From Pterois miles (lineage: Eukaryota > Chordata > Actinopteri > Perciformes > Scorpaenidae), in NCBI GenBank assembly GCA_947000775.1, contig CAMQGK010000326.1, positions 186,001 to 250,000 of the forward strand: 64,000 nt of DNA. Direction: 5' to 3'. Positions 1 through 14,909 of the stretch are shown piece by piece; the stretch's first letter is position 1, and each line of letters begins with the position of its first letter. The translations under genes and the position numbers were made by a program. A model generated the notes under the pieces. The model was not told where the DNA came from. It made no database searches and saw only the letters and a list, made by a program, of their open reading frames with translations.

Positions 1-259
1 ACGCAATGCAAAGTAACGCAACGCAAAGTAACACAACGCAAAGTAACGCAACGCAAAGTAACGCAACGCAAAGTAACACAACACAAAGTAACGCAAAACA
101 AACTAAAACAACGCAAAGTAACACAACGTACTACAACACAATGCAAAGTAACAACGCAAAGTAACGCAACGCAAAGTAACGCAACGCAAAGTAACGCAAC
201 GCAAAGTAACACAACGCAAAGTAACGCAATGTAACGCAATACAACACAAGGCAAAGTAA

Positions 260-3200
260 CACAACGCAAAGTAACACAACGCAAAGTAACAAAACGCCAA
301 GTAACGCAACGCAAAGTAACTCAATGCAAAGTAACTCAACGCAAAGTAACGCAAGGCAAAGTAACACAACGCAAAGTAACGCAATGCAACGCACTACAAC
401 ACAAGGCAAAGTAACACAACGCAAAGTAACACAACGCAAAGTAACAAAACGCAAAGTAACACAACGCAAAGTAACTCAACGCAAAGTAACACAACGCAAA
501 GTAACACAATGCAAAGTAACGCAACGAAAAGTAACACAACGCAAAGTAACACAAGGCAAAGTAACACAAGGCAAAGTAACACAACGCAAAGTAACACAAT
601 GCAAAGTAACACAACGTACTACAAATCAAGGCAAAGTAACACAACGCAAAGTAATGCAACGCAACGTACTACAATACAACGCAAAGTAACACAACACAAA
701 GTAACACAACACAAAGTAACGCAATGCAAAGTAATGCAACGCAAAGTAACGCAATGCAAAGTAACACAACGCAAAGTAACAACGCAAAGTAACAACGCAA
801 ACTAATGCAACACATTACAACACAAGGCAAAGTAACGCAAGGCAAAGTAACGCAACGCAAAGTAACGCAACACAAAGTAACACAATGCAAAGTCATGCAA
901 TGTTCTACAACACAACGCAAAGTAACACAACGCAAAGTAACACAACGCAAAGTAATGCAATACATTACAACACAAGGCAAAGTAACGCAACACATTACAA
1001 CACAAGACAAATTAACGCAACGCAAAGTAACGCAATGCAAAGTCACACAACGCAAAGTAAAACAACATACTACAACACAATGCAAAGTAAAAACGCAAAG
1101 TAACGCAACGCAAAGTAACGCAATGCAAAGTAACGCAACGCAAAGTAACACAACGCAAAGTAACGCAACGCAAAGTAACGCAACGCAAAGTAACGCAACG
1201 CAAAGTAACGTAACGCAAAGTAAAACAACGTACTACAACACAATGCAAAGTAACAACGCAAAGTAACGCAACGCAAAGTAACACAACACAAAGTAACACA
1301 ACACAAAAGTAACGCAAAACAAACTAAAACAACACAAAGTAACACAACGTACTACAACACAATGCAAAGTAACAACGCAAAGTAACGCAACGCAAATTAA
1401 CGCAACGCAAAGTAACACAATGCAAAGTAACGCAACGCAGAGTAACGCAACGCAGAGTAACGCAACGCAAAGTAAAGCAAAGCAAAGTAACGCAACGCAA
1501 AGTAACACAACGCAAAGTAACACAACGCAAAGTAACAAAACGCAAAGTAACGCAACGCAAAGTAACTCAACGCAAAGTAACGCAAGGCAAAGCAACACAA
1601 CGCAAAGTAACACAACGTAAAGTAACACAATGCAAAGTAACACAACGCAAAGGAACACAACGCAAAGTAACACAACGCAAAGTAACGCAACACATTACAA
1701 CACAAGGCAAAGTAATGTAACGCAAAGTAACGTAACGCAAAGTAACGCAATGCAAATTAACGCAACGCAAAGTAACGCAACGCAAAGTAAAACAACGTAC
1801 TACAACACAATGCAAAGTAAAAACGCAAAGTAACGCAACGCAAAGTAACACAACACAAAGTAACACAACACAAAAGTAACGCAAAACAAACTAAAACAAC
1901 GCAAAGTAACACAACGTACTACAACACAATGCAAAGTAACAACGCAGAGTAACGCAACGCAAAGTAACGCAACGCAGAGTAACGCAACGCAGAGTAACGC
2001 AACGCAGAGTAACACAACGCAAAGTAACGCAACACATTACAACACAAGACAAAGTAACGTAACGCAAAGTAACGCAACGCAAATTAACGCAACGCAAAGT
2101 AACGCAACGCAAAGTAACGCAGCGCAAAGTAAAACAACATACTACAACACAATGCAAAGTAAAAACGCAAAGTAACGCAACGCAAAGTAACGCTACGCAA
2201 AGTAATGCAACGCAAAGTAACACAACGCAAAGTAACACAACGCAAAGTAACACAACGCAAAGTAATACAACCCAAAGTAACGCAACGCAAAGTAACACAA
2301 CGCAAAGTAACACAACGCAAAGTAACACAACGCAAAGTAACGCAACACATTACAACACAAGGCAAAGTAACATAACGCAAAGTAGCGTAACGCAAAGTAA
2401 CGTAACGCAAAGTAACGCAACACAAATTAACGCAACGTAAAGTAACGCAACGCAAAGTAAAACAATGTACTACAACACAATGCAAAGTAACATCGCAAAG
2501 TAACGCAACGCAAAGTAACACAACACAAAGTAACACAACACAAAAGTAACTCAAAACAAACTAAAACAACGCAAAGTAACACAACGTACTACAACACAAT
2601 GCAAAGTAACAACGCAAAGTAACGCAACGCAAATTAACGCAACGCAAAGTAACACAACGCAAAGTAACGCAACGCAGAGTAATGCAACGCAAAGTAAAGC
2701 AAAGCAAAGTAACGCAAAGTAACGCAAAGTAACACAATGCAAAGTAACACAACGCAAAGTAACAAAACGCAAAGTAACGCAACGCAAAGTAACTCAACGC
2801 AAAGTAACGCAAGTTAAAGTAACACAACGCAAAGTAACACAACGCAAAGTAACACAACGCAAAGTAACACAACGCAAAGTAACGCAACACATTACAACAC
2901 AAGGCAAAGTAACGTAACGCAAAGTAACGCAACGCAAATTAACGCAACGCAAAGTAACGCAACGCAAAGTAACGCAAGACATTACAACACAAGGCAAAGT
3001 AAAGAAACGCAAAGTAACGCAACGCAAATTAACGCAACGCAAAGTAACGCAACGCAAAGTAACGCAATGCAAAGTAACGCAAGACATTACAACACAAGGC
3101 AAAGTAAAGAAACGCAAAGTAACGCAAGGCAAAGTAACGCAACGCAAAGTAACGCAACACAAAGTAACACAATGCAAAGTCATGCAATGTTCTACAACAC

Positions 3201-6200
3201 AACGCAAAGTAACACAACGCAAAGTAACACAACGCAAAGTAATGCAATACATTACAACACAAGGCAAAGTAACGTAACGCAAAGTAACGCAACGCAAATT
3301 AACGCAACGCAAAGTAACGCAACGCAAAGTAACGCAATGCAAAGTAACGCAACGCAAAGTAACACAACGCAAAGTAACGCAACGCAAAGTAACGCAACAC
3401 AAAGTAACACAACACAAAGTAACGCAAAACAAACTAAAACAACGCAAAGTAACACAACGTACTACAACACAATGCAAAATAACAACGCAAAGTAACGCAA
3501 CGCAAAGTAACGCGACGCAAAGTAACGCAACGCAAAGTAACACAACGCAAAGTAACGCAATGCAACGCACTACAACACAAGGCAAAGTAACACAAGGCAA
3601 AGTAACACAACGCAAAGTAATGCAACGCAACGTACTACAATACAACGCAAAGTAACACAACACAAAGTAACACAACACAAAGTAACGTAATGCAAAGTAA
3701 TGCAACGCAAAGTAACGCAATGCAAAGTAACACAACGCAAAGTAACAACGCAAAGTAACACAACGCAAAGTAATGCAACACATTACAACACAAGGCAAAG
3801 TAACGCAACGCAAAGTAACGCAACGCAAAGTAACGCAACGCAAAGTAACGCAATGCAAAGTAACGCAACGCAAAGTAACACAACGCAAAGTAACGCAACG
3901 CAAAGTAACGCAACGCAAAGTAACACAACACAAAGTAACGCAAAACAAACTAAAACAACGCAAAGTAACACAACGTACTACAACACAATGCAAAGTAACA
4001 ACGCAAAGTAACGCAACGCAAAGTAACGCAACGCAAAGTAACACAACGCAAAGTAACGCAATGCAACGCAATACAACACAAGGCAAAGTAACACAACGCA
4101 AAGTAACACAACGCAAAGTAACAAAACGCCAAGTAACGCAACGCAAAGTAACTCAACGCAAAGTAACTCAACGCAAAGTAACGCAAGTCAAAGTAACACA
4201 ACGCAAAGTAACGCAATGCAACGCACTACAACACAAGGCAAAGTAACACAACGCAAAGTAACACAACGCAAAGTAACAAAACGCCAAGTAACGCAACGCA
4301 AAGTAACTCAACGCAAAGTAACTCAACGCAAAGTAACGCAAGTCAAAGTAACACAACGCAAAGTAACGCAATGCAACGCACTACAACACAAGGAAAAGTA
4401 ACACAACGCAAAGTAACACAACGCAAAGTAACAAAACGCAAAGTAACACAACGCAAAGTAACTCAACGCAAAGTAACACAACGCAAAGTAACACAATGCA
4501 AAGTAACGCAACGAAAAGTAACACAACGCAAAGTAACACAAGGCAAAGTAACACAAGGCAAAGTAACACAACGCAAAGTAACACAATGCAAAGTAACACA
4601 ACGTACTACAAATCAAGGCAAAGTAACACAACGCAAAGTAATGCAACGCAACGTACTACAATACAACGCAAAGTAACACAACACAAAGTAACACAACACA
4701 AAGTAAAGCAATGCAAAGTAATGCAACGCAAAGTAACGCAATGCAAAGTAACACAACGCAAAGTAACAACGCAAAGTAACACAACGCAAACTAATGCAAC
4801 ACATTACAACACAAGGCGAAGTAACGCAAGGCAAAGTAACGCAACGCAAAGTAACTCAACACAAAGTAACACAATGCAAAGTCATGCAATGTTCTACAAC
4901 ACAACGCAAAGTAACACAACGCAAAGTAACACAACGCAAAGTAATGCAATACATTACAACACAAGGCAAAGTAACGTAACGCAAAGTAACGCCACGCAAA
5001 TTAACGCAACGCAAAGTAACGCAACGCAAAGTAACGCAATGCAAAGTAACGCAACGCAAAGTAACACAACGCAAAGTAACGCAACGCAAAGTAACGCAAC
5101 ACAAAGTAACACAACACAAAGTAATGCAAAACAAACTAAAACAACGCAAAGTAACACATCGTACTACAACACAATGCAAAGTAACAACGCAAAGTAACGC
5201 AACGCAAAGTAACGCAACGCAAAGTAACGCAACGCAAAGTAACACAACGCAAAGTAACGCAATGCAACGCACTACAACACAAGGCAAAGTAACAAAAGGC
5301 AAAGTAACACAACGCAAAGTAACAAAACGCAAAGTAACACAACGCAAAGTAACAAAACGCAAAGTAACGCAACGCAAAGTAACTCAACGCAAAGTAACGC
5401 AAGGCAAAGTAACACAACGCAAAGTAACACAACGCAAAGTAATACAACCCAAAGTAACGCAATACAAAGTAACACAACGCAAAGTAACACAACGCAAAGT
5501 AACGCAACACATTACAACACAAGGCAAAGTAACGTAACGCAAAGTAACGCAACGCAAATTAACGCAACGCAAAGTAACGCAACGCAAAGTAACACAACAT
5601 ACTACAACACAATGCAAAGTAACAACGCAAAGTAACGCAATGCAAAGTAACACAACACAAAGTAACACAACACAAAGTAACGCAAAACAAACTAAAACAA
5701 CGCAAAGTAACACAACGTACTACAACACAATGCAAAGTAACAACCAAAGTAACGCAACGCAAAGTAACGCAACGCAGAGTAACGCAACGCAAAGTAACGC
5801 AACGCAAAGTAACACAACGCAAAATAACGCAACGCAAAGTAACGCAACGCAAAGTAACACAACGCAAAGTAACGCAACGCAAAGTAACACAACGCAAAGT
5901 AACGCAACGCAAAGTAACGCAATGCAACGCACTACAACACAACGCAAAGTAACACAACGCAAAGTAACACAACGCAAAGTGACGCAACACATTACAACAC
6001 AAGGCAAAGTAACGCAACGCAAAGTAACGCAAGGCAAAGTAACGCAACGCAAAGTAACGCAATGCAACGCACTACAACACAACGCAAAGTAACACAACGC
6101 AAAGTAACACAACGCAAAGTGACGCAACACATTACAACACAAGGCAAAGTAACGCAAGGCAAAGTAACGCAAGGCAAAGTAACGCAACGCAAAGTAACGC

Positions 6201-7330
6201 AATGCAAAGTAACGCAACGCAAAGTAACGCAATGCAACGCAAGGCAAAGTAACACAACGCAAAGTAACGCAATGCAACGCACTACAACACAAGGCAAAGT
6301 AACACAACGTAAAGTAACACAACGCAAAGTAACACAACGCAAAGTAACACAACGCAAAGTAATACAACCCAAAGTAACGCAACGCAAAGTAACGCAACGC
6401 AAAGTAAAACAACATACTACAACACAATGCAAAGTAACAACGCAAAGTAACGCAACGCAAAGTAACACAACACAAAGTAACACAACACAAAAGTAACGCA
6501 AAACAAACTAAAACAACGCAAAGTAACACAACGTACTACAACACAATGCAAAGTAACAACGCAAAGTAACGCAACGCAAAGTAACGCAACGCAAAGTAAC
6601 GCAACGCAAAGTAACACAACGCAAAGTAACGCAACGCAGAGTAACGCAACGCAGAGTAACGCAACGCAGAGTAACGCAACGCAAAGTAACACAACGCAAA
6701 GTAACACAACGCAAAGTAACGCAACCCAAAGTAACGCAACGCAAAATTACACAACGCAAAGTAACACAACGCAAAGTAACGCAACGCAAAGTAACGCAAC
6801 GCAAAGTAACGCAACGCAAAGTAACGCAACGCAAAGTAACGCAATGCAACGCACTACAACACAACGCAAAGTAACACAACGCAAAGTAACACAACGCAAA
6901 GTGACGCAACACATTACAACACAAGGCAAAGTAACGCAACGCAAAGTAACGCAAGGCAAAGTAACGCAACGCAAAGTAACGCAATGCAACGCACTACAAC
7001 ACAACGCAAAGTAACACAACGCAAAGTAACACAACGCAAAGTGACGCAACACATTACAACACAAGGCAAAGTAACGCAACGCAAAGTAACGCAAGGCAAA
7101 GTAACGCAACGCAAAGTAACGCAACGCAAAGTAACGCAACGCAAAGTAACGCAATGCAACGCAAGGCAAAGTAACACAACGCAAAGTAACGCAATGCAAC
7201 GCACTACAACACAAGGCAAAGTAACACAACGTAAAGTAACACAACGCAAAGTAACACAACGCAAAGTAACACAACGCAAAGTAATACAACCCAAAGTAAC
7301 GCAACGCAAAGTAACGCAACGCAAAGTAAC
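260..7330 (+). repeat. Higher-order repeat block A, copy 1 (approximate ends)
   Basis: The order of variant monomers here recurs about 7.6 kb downstream. The offset is near 8,037 bp for 260-790, then 7,668 bp from about 1,105, falling to 7,653, 7,608 and 7,593 further right. The last three steps are multiples of 15, as expected from gain or loss of whole monomers. A segment of about 369 bp near 0.74-1.1 kb is present here and missing from copy 2. Boundaries were read by eye from shared variant order and may be off by some monomers. Confidence 0.8.
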
Positions 7331-8296
7331 GCAACGCAAAGTAACGCAATGCAACGCAAGGCAAAGTAACACAACGCAAAGTAACGCAATGCAACGCACT
7401 ACAACACAAGGCAAAGTAACACAACGTAAAGTAACACAACGCAAAGTAACACAACGCAAAGTAACACAACGCAAAGTAATACAACGCAAAGTAACGCAAC
7501 GCAAAGTAACACAACACAAAGTAACACAACACAAAAGTAACGCAAAACAAACTAAAACAACGCAAAGTAACACAACGTACTACAACACAATGCAAAGTAA
7601 CAACGCAAAGTAACGCAACGCAAAGTAACGCAACGCAAAGTAACGCAACGCAAAGTAACACAACGCAAAGTAACGCAACGCAGAGTAACGCAACGCAGAG
7701 TAACGCAACGCAAAGTAACACAACGCAAAGTAACACAACGCAAAGTAATGCAACCCAAAGTAACGCAACGCAAAATTACACAACGCAAAGTAACACAACG
7801 CAAAGTAACACAACGCAAAGTAACACAACGCAAAGTAACGCAACACATTACAACACAAGGCAAAGTAACAACACAAAGTAACGCAACGCAAATTAACGCA
7901 ACGCAAAGTAACACAACACATTACAACACAAGGCAAAGTAACAACGCAAAGTAACGTAACGCAAAGTAACGTAACGCAAAGTAACGTAACGCAAAGTAAC
8001 GCAACGCAAAGTAAAACAACGTAATACAACACAATGCAAAGTAACAACACAAAGTAACGCAACGCAAAGTAACACAACACAAAGTAACACAACACAAAAG
8101 TAACTCAAAACAAACTAAAACAACGCAAAGTAAAACAACGTACTACAACACAATGCAAAGTAACAACGCAAAGTAACGCAACGCAAATTAACGCAACGCA
8201 AAGTAACACAACGCAAAGTAACGCAACGCAGAGTAACGCAACGCAGAGTAAAGCAACGCAAAGTAAAGCAAAGCAAAGTAACGCAATGCAAAGTAA

Positions 8297-11200
8297 CACA
8301 ACGCAAAGTAACACAACGCAAAGTAACAAAACGCCAAGTAACGCAACGCAAAGTAACTCAATGCAAAGTAACTCAACGCAAAGTAACGCAAGGCAAAGTA
8401 ACACAACGCAAAGTAACGCAATGCAACGCACTACAACACAAGGCAAAGTAACACAACGCAAAGTAACACAACGCAAAGTAACAAAACGCAAAGTAACACA
8501 ACGCAAAGTAACTCAACGCAAAGTAACACAACGCAAAGTAACACAATGCAAAGTAACGCAACGAAAAGTAACACAACGCAAAGTAACACAAGGCAAAGTA
8601 ACACAAGGCAAAGTAACACAACGCAAAGTAACAAAATGCAAAGTAACACAACGTACTACAAATCAAGGCAAAGTAACACAACGCAAAGTAATGCAACGCA
8701 ACGTACTACAATACAACGCAAAGTAACACAACACAAAGTAACACAACACAAAGTAACGCAATGCAAAGTAATGCAACGCAAAGTAACGCAATGCAAAGTA
8801 ACGCAACGCAAAGTAACACAACGCAAAGTAACGCAACGCAAAGTAACGCAACGCAAAGTAACGCAACGCAAAGTAACGTAACGCAAAGTAAAACAACGTA
8901 CTACAACACAATGCAAAGTAACAACGCAAAGTAACGCAACGCAAAGTAACACAACACAAAGTAACACAACACAAAAGTAACGCAAAACAAACTAAAACAA
9001 CACAAAGTAACACAACGTACTACAACACAATGCAAAGTAACAACGCAAAGTAACGCAACGCAAATTAACGCAACGCAAAGTAACACAATGCAAAGTAACG
9101 CAACGCAGAGTAACGCAACGCAGAGTAACGCAACGCAAAGTAAAGCAAAGCAAAGTAACGCAACGCAAAGTAACACAACGCAAAGTAACACAACGCAAAG
9201 TAACAAAACGCAAAGTAACGCAACGCAAAGTAACTCAACGCAAAGTAACGCAAGGCAAAGCAACACAACGCAAAGTAACACAACGTAAAGTAACACAATG
9301 CAAAGTAACACAACGCAAAGGAACACAACGCAAAGTAACACAACGCAAAGTAACGCAACACATTACAACACAAGGCAAAGTAATGTAACGCAAAGTAACG
9401 TAACGCAAAGTAACGCAATGCAAATTAACGCAACGCAAAGTAACGCAACGCAAAGTAAAACAACGTACTACAACACAATGCAAAGTAAAAACGCAAAGTA
9501 ACGCAACGCAAAGTAACACAACACAAAGTAACACAACACAAAAGTAACGCAAAACAAACTAAAACAACGCAAAGTAACACAACGTACTACAACACAATGC
9601 AAAGTAACAACGCAAAGTAACGCAACGCAGAGTAACGCAACGCAGAGTAACGCAACGCAGAGTAACACAACGCAAAGTAACGCAACACATTACAACACAA
9701 GACAAAGTAACGTAACGCAAAGTAACGCAACGCAAATTAACGCAACGCAAAGTAACGCAACGCAAAGTAACGCAGCGCAAAGTAAAACAACATACTACAA
9801 CACAATGCAAAGTAAAAACGCAAAGTAACGCAACGCAAAGTAACGCAACGCAAAGTAATGCAACGCAAAGTAACACAACGCAAAGTAACACAACGCAAAG
9901 TAACACAACGCAAAGTAATACAACCCAAAGTAACGCAAAGCAAAGTAACACAACGCAAAGTAACACAACGCAAAGTAACACAACGCAAAGTAACGCAACA
10001 CATTACAACACAAGGCAAAGTAACATAACGCAAAGTAGCGTAACGCAAAGTAACGTAACGCAAAGTAACGCAACACAAATTAACGCAACGTAAAGTAACG
10101 CAACGCAAAGTAAAACAATGTACTACAAAACAATGCAAAGTAACATCGCAAAGTAACGCAACGCAAAGTAACACAACACAAAGTAACACAACACAAAAGT
10201 AACTCAAAACAAACTAAAACAACGCAAAGTAACACAACGTACTACAACACAATGCAAAGTAACAACGCAAAGTAACGCAACGCAGAGTAATGCAACGCAA
10301 AGTAAAGCAAAGCAAAGTAACGCAAAGTAACGCAAAGTAACACAATGCAAAGTAACACAACGCAAAGTAACAAAACGCAAAGTAACGCAACGCAAAGTAA
10401 CTCAACGCAAAGTAACGCAAGTTAAAGTAACACAACGCAAAGTAACACAACGCAAAGTAACACAACGCAAAGTAACACAACGCAAAGTAACGCAACACAT
10501 TACAACACAAGGCAAAGTAACGTAACGCAAAGTAACGCAACGCAAATTAACGCAACGCAAAGTAACGCAACGCAAAGTAACGCAAGACATTACAACACAA
10601 GGCAAAGTAAAGAAACGCAAAGTAACGCAACGCAAATTAACGCAACGCAAAGTAACGCAACGCAAAGTAACGCAATGCAAAGTAACGCAAGACATTACAA
10701 CACAAGGCAAAGTAAAGAAACGCAAAGTAACGCAAGGCAAAGTAACGCAACGCAAAGTAACGCAACACAAAGTAACACAATGCAAAGTCATGCAATGTTC
10801 TACAACACAACGCAAAGTAACACAACGCAAAGTAATGCAATACATTACAACACAAGGCAAAGTAACGTAACGCAAAGTAACGCAACGCAAATTAACGCAA
10901 CGCAAAGTAACGCAACGCAAAGTAACGCAATGCAAAGTAACGCAACGCAAAGTAACACAACGCAAAGTAACGCAACGCAAAGTAACGCAACACAAAGTAA
11001 CACAACACAAAGTAACGCAAAACAAACTAAAACAACGCAAAGTAACACAACTTACTACAACACAATGCAAAATAACAACGCAAAGTAACGCAACGCAAAG
11101 TAACGCGACGCAAAGTAACGCAACGCAAAGTAACACAACGCAAAGTAACGCAATGCAACGCACTACAACACAAGGCAAAGTAACACAAGGCAAAGTAACA

Positions 11201-14200
11201 CAACGCAAAGTAATGCAACGCAACGTACTACAATACAACGCAAAGTAACACAACACAAAGTAACACAACACAAAGTAACGTAATGCAAAGTAATGCAACG
11301 CAAAGTAACGCAATGCAAAGTAACACAACGCAAAGTAACAACGCAAAGTAACACAACGCAAAGTAATGCAACACATTACAACACAAGGCAAAGTAACGCA
11401 ACGCAAAGTAACGCAACGCAAAGTAACGCAACGCAAAGTAACGCAATGCAAAGTAACGCAACGCAAAGTAACACAACGCAAAGTAACGCAACGCAAAGTA
11501 ACGCAACGCAAAGTAACACAACACAAAGTAACGCAAAACAAACTAAAACAACGCAAAGTAACACAACGTACTACAACACAATGCAAAGTAACAACGCAAA
11601 GTAACGCAACGCAAAGTAACGCAACGCAAAGTAACACAACGCAAAGTAACGCAATGCAACGCAATACAACACAAGGCAAAGTAACACAACGCAAAGTAAC
11701 ACAACGCAAAGTAACAAAACGCCAAGTAACGCAACGCAAAGTAACTCAACGCAAAGTAACTCAACGCAAAGTAACGCAAGTCAAAGTAACACAACGCAAA
11801 GTAACGCAATGCAACGCACTACAACACAAGGCAAAGTAACACAACGCAAAGTAACACAACGCAAAGTAACAAAACGCCAAGTAACGCAACGCAAAGTAAC
11901 TCAACGCAAAGTAACTCAACGCAAAGTAACGCAAGTCAAAGTAACACAACGCAAAGTAACGCAATGCAACGCACTACAACACAAGGAAAAGTAACACAAC
12001 GCAAAGTAACACAACGCAAAGTAACAAAACGCAAAGTAACACAACGCAAAGTAACTCAACGCAAAGTAACACAACGCAAAGTAACACAATGCAAAGTAAC
12101 GCAACGAAAAGTAACACAACGCAAAGTAACACAAGGCAAAGTAACACAAGGCAAAGTAACACAACGCAAAGTAACACAATGCAAAGTAACACAACGTACT
12201 ACAAATCAAGGCAAAGTAACACAACGCAAAGTAATGCAACGCAACGTACTACAATACAACGCAAAGTAACACAACACAAAGTAACACAACACAAAGTAAA
12301 GCAATGCAAAGTAATGCAACGCAAAGTAACGCAATGCAAAGTAACACAACGCAAAGTAACAACGCAAAGTAACACAACGCAAACTAATGCAACACATTAC
12401 AACACAAGGCGAAGTAACGCAAGGCAAAGTAACGCAACGCAAAGTAACTCAACACAAAGTAACACAATGCAAAGTCATGCAATGTTCTACAACACAACGC
12501 AAAGTAACACAACGCAAAGTAACACAACGCAAAGTAATGCAATACATTACAACACAAGGCAAAGTAACGTAACGCAAAGTAACGCAACGCAAATTAACGC
12601 AACGCAAAGTAACGCAACGCAAAGTAACGCAATGCAAAGTAACGCAACGCAAAGTAACACAACGCAAAGTAACGCAACGCAAAGTAACGCAACACAAAGT
12701 AACACAACACAAAGTAATGCAAAACAAACTAAAACAACGCAAAGTAACACATCGTACTACAACACAATGCAAAGTAACAACGCAAAGTAACGCAACGCAA
12801 AGTAACGCAACGCAAAGTAACGCAACGCAAAGTAACACAACGCAAAGTAACGCAATGCAACGCACTACAACACAAGGCAAAGTAACAAAAGGCAAAGTAA
12901 CACAACGCAAAGTAACAAAACGCAAAGTAACACAACGCAAAGTAACAAAACGCAAAGTAACGCAACGCAAAGTAACTCAACGCAAAGTAACGCAAGGCAA
13001 AGTAACACAACGCAAAGTAACACAACGCAAAGTAATACAACCCAAAGTAACGCAATACAAAGTAACACAACGCAAAGTAACACAACGCAAAGTAACGCAA
13101 CACATTACAACACAAGGCAAAGTAACGTAACGCAAAGTAACGCAACGCAAATTAACGCAACGCAAAGTAACGCAACGCAAAGTAACACAACATACTACAA
13201 CACAATGCAAAGTAACAACGCAAAGTAACGCAATGCAAAGTAACACAACACAAAGTAACACAACACAAAGTAACGCAAAACAAACTAAAACAACGCAAAG
13301 TAACACAACGTACTACAACACAATGCAAAGTAACAACGCGAAGTAACGCAACGCAAAGTAACGCAACGCAGAGTAACGCAACGCAAAGTAACGCAACGCA
13401 AAGTAACACAACGCAAAATAACGCAACGCAAAGTAACGCAACGCAAAGTAACACAACGCAAAGTAACGCAACGCAAAGTAACACAACGCAAAGTAACGCA
13501 ACGCAAAGTAACGCAATGCAACGCACTACAACACAACGCAAAGTAACACAACGCAAAGTAACACAACGCAAAGTGACGCGACACATTACAACACAAGGCA
13601 AAGTAACGCAACGCAAAGTAACGCAAGGCAAAGTAACGCAACGCAAAATAACGCAATGCAACGCACTACAACACAACGCAAAGTAACACAACGCAAAGTA
13701 ACACAACGCAAAGTGACGCAACACATTACAACACAAGGCAAAGTAACGCAAGGCAAAGTAACGCAAGGCAAAGTAACGCAACGCAAAGTAACGCAACGCA
13801 AAGTAACGCAACGCAAAGTAACGCAATGCAACGCAAGGCAAAGTAACACAACGCAAAGTAACGCAATGCAACGCACTACAACACAAGGCAAAGTAACACA
13901 ACGTAAAGTAACACAACGCAAAGTAACACAACGCAAAGTAACACAACGCAAAGTAATACAACCCAAAGTAACGCAACGCAAAGTAACGCAACGCAAAGTA
14001 AAACAACATACTACAACACAATGCAAAGTAACAACGCAAAGTAACGCAACGCAAAGTAACACAACACAAAGTAACACAACACAAAAGTAACGCAAAACAA
14101 ACTAAAACAACGCAAAGTAACACAACGTACTACAACACAATGCAAAGTAACAACGCAAAGTAACGCAACGCAAAGTAACGCAACGCAAAGTAACGCAACG

Positions 14201-14909
14201 CAAAGTAACACAACGCAAAGTAACGCAACGCAGAGTAACGCAACGCAGAGTAACGCAACGCAGAGTAACGCAACGCAAAGTAACACAACGCAAAGTAACA
14301 CAACGCAAAGTAACGCAACCCAAAGTAACGCAACGCAAAATTACACAACGCAAAGTAACACAACGCAAAGTAACGCAACGCAAAGTAACGCAACGCAAAG
14401 TAACGCAACGCAAAGTAACGCAACGCAAAGTAACGCAATGCAACGCACTACAACACAACGCAAAGTAACACAACGCAAAGTAACACAACGCAAAGTGACG
14501 CAACACATTACAACACAAGGCAAAGTAACGCAACGCAAAGTAACGCAAGGCAAAGTAACGCAACGCAAAGTAACGCAATGCAACGCACTACAACACAACG
14601 CAAAGTAACACAACGCAAAGTAACACAACGCAAAGTGACGCAACACATTACAACACAAGGCAAAGTAACGCAACGCAAAGTAACGCAAGGCAAAGTAACG
14701 CAACGCAAAGTAACGCAACGCAAAGTAACGCAATGCAACGCAAGGCAAAGTAACACAACGCAAAGTAACGCAATGCAACGCACTACAACACAAGGCAAAG
14801 TAACACAACGTAAAGTAACACAACGCAAAGTAACACAACGCAAAGTAACACAACGCAAAGTAATACAACCCAAAGTAACGCAACGCAAAGTAACGCAACG
14901 CAAAGTAAA
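8297..14909 (+). repeat. Higher-order repeat block A, copy 2 (approximate ends)
   Basis: Second copy of the block at about 260-7,330, recognisable by identical series of marker strings, for example the pair of AGACATTACAACACAAGG units near 10,580 and 10,690 that match those near 2,970 and 3,080. It differs from copy 1 by whole-monomer indels and scattered substitutions. Parts of its right end (about 14.0-15.2 kb) are repeated again at offsets of about 0.9 kb and 2.3 kb, so amplification here happened more than once. Confidence 0.78.

Noticed and set aside
2794..4146. A 450-codon minus-strand open frame, and hundreds of similar frames across 1-53,630
   Set aside because: All are products of the stop-free 15-base period, contain only five-residue periodic peptides, overlap on both strands and change frame wherever a 13-base unit occurs. 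There is no coding signal.
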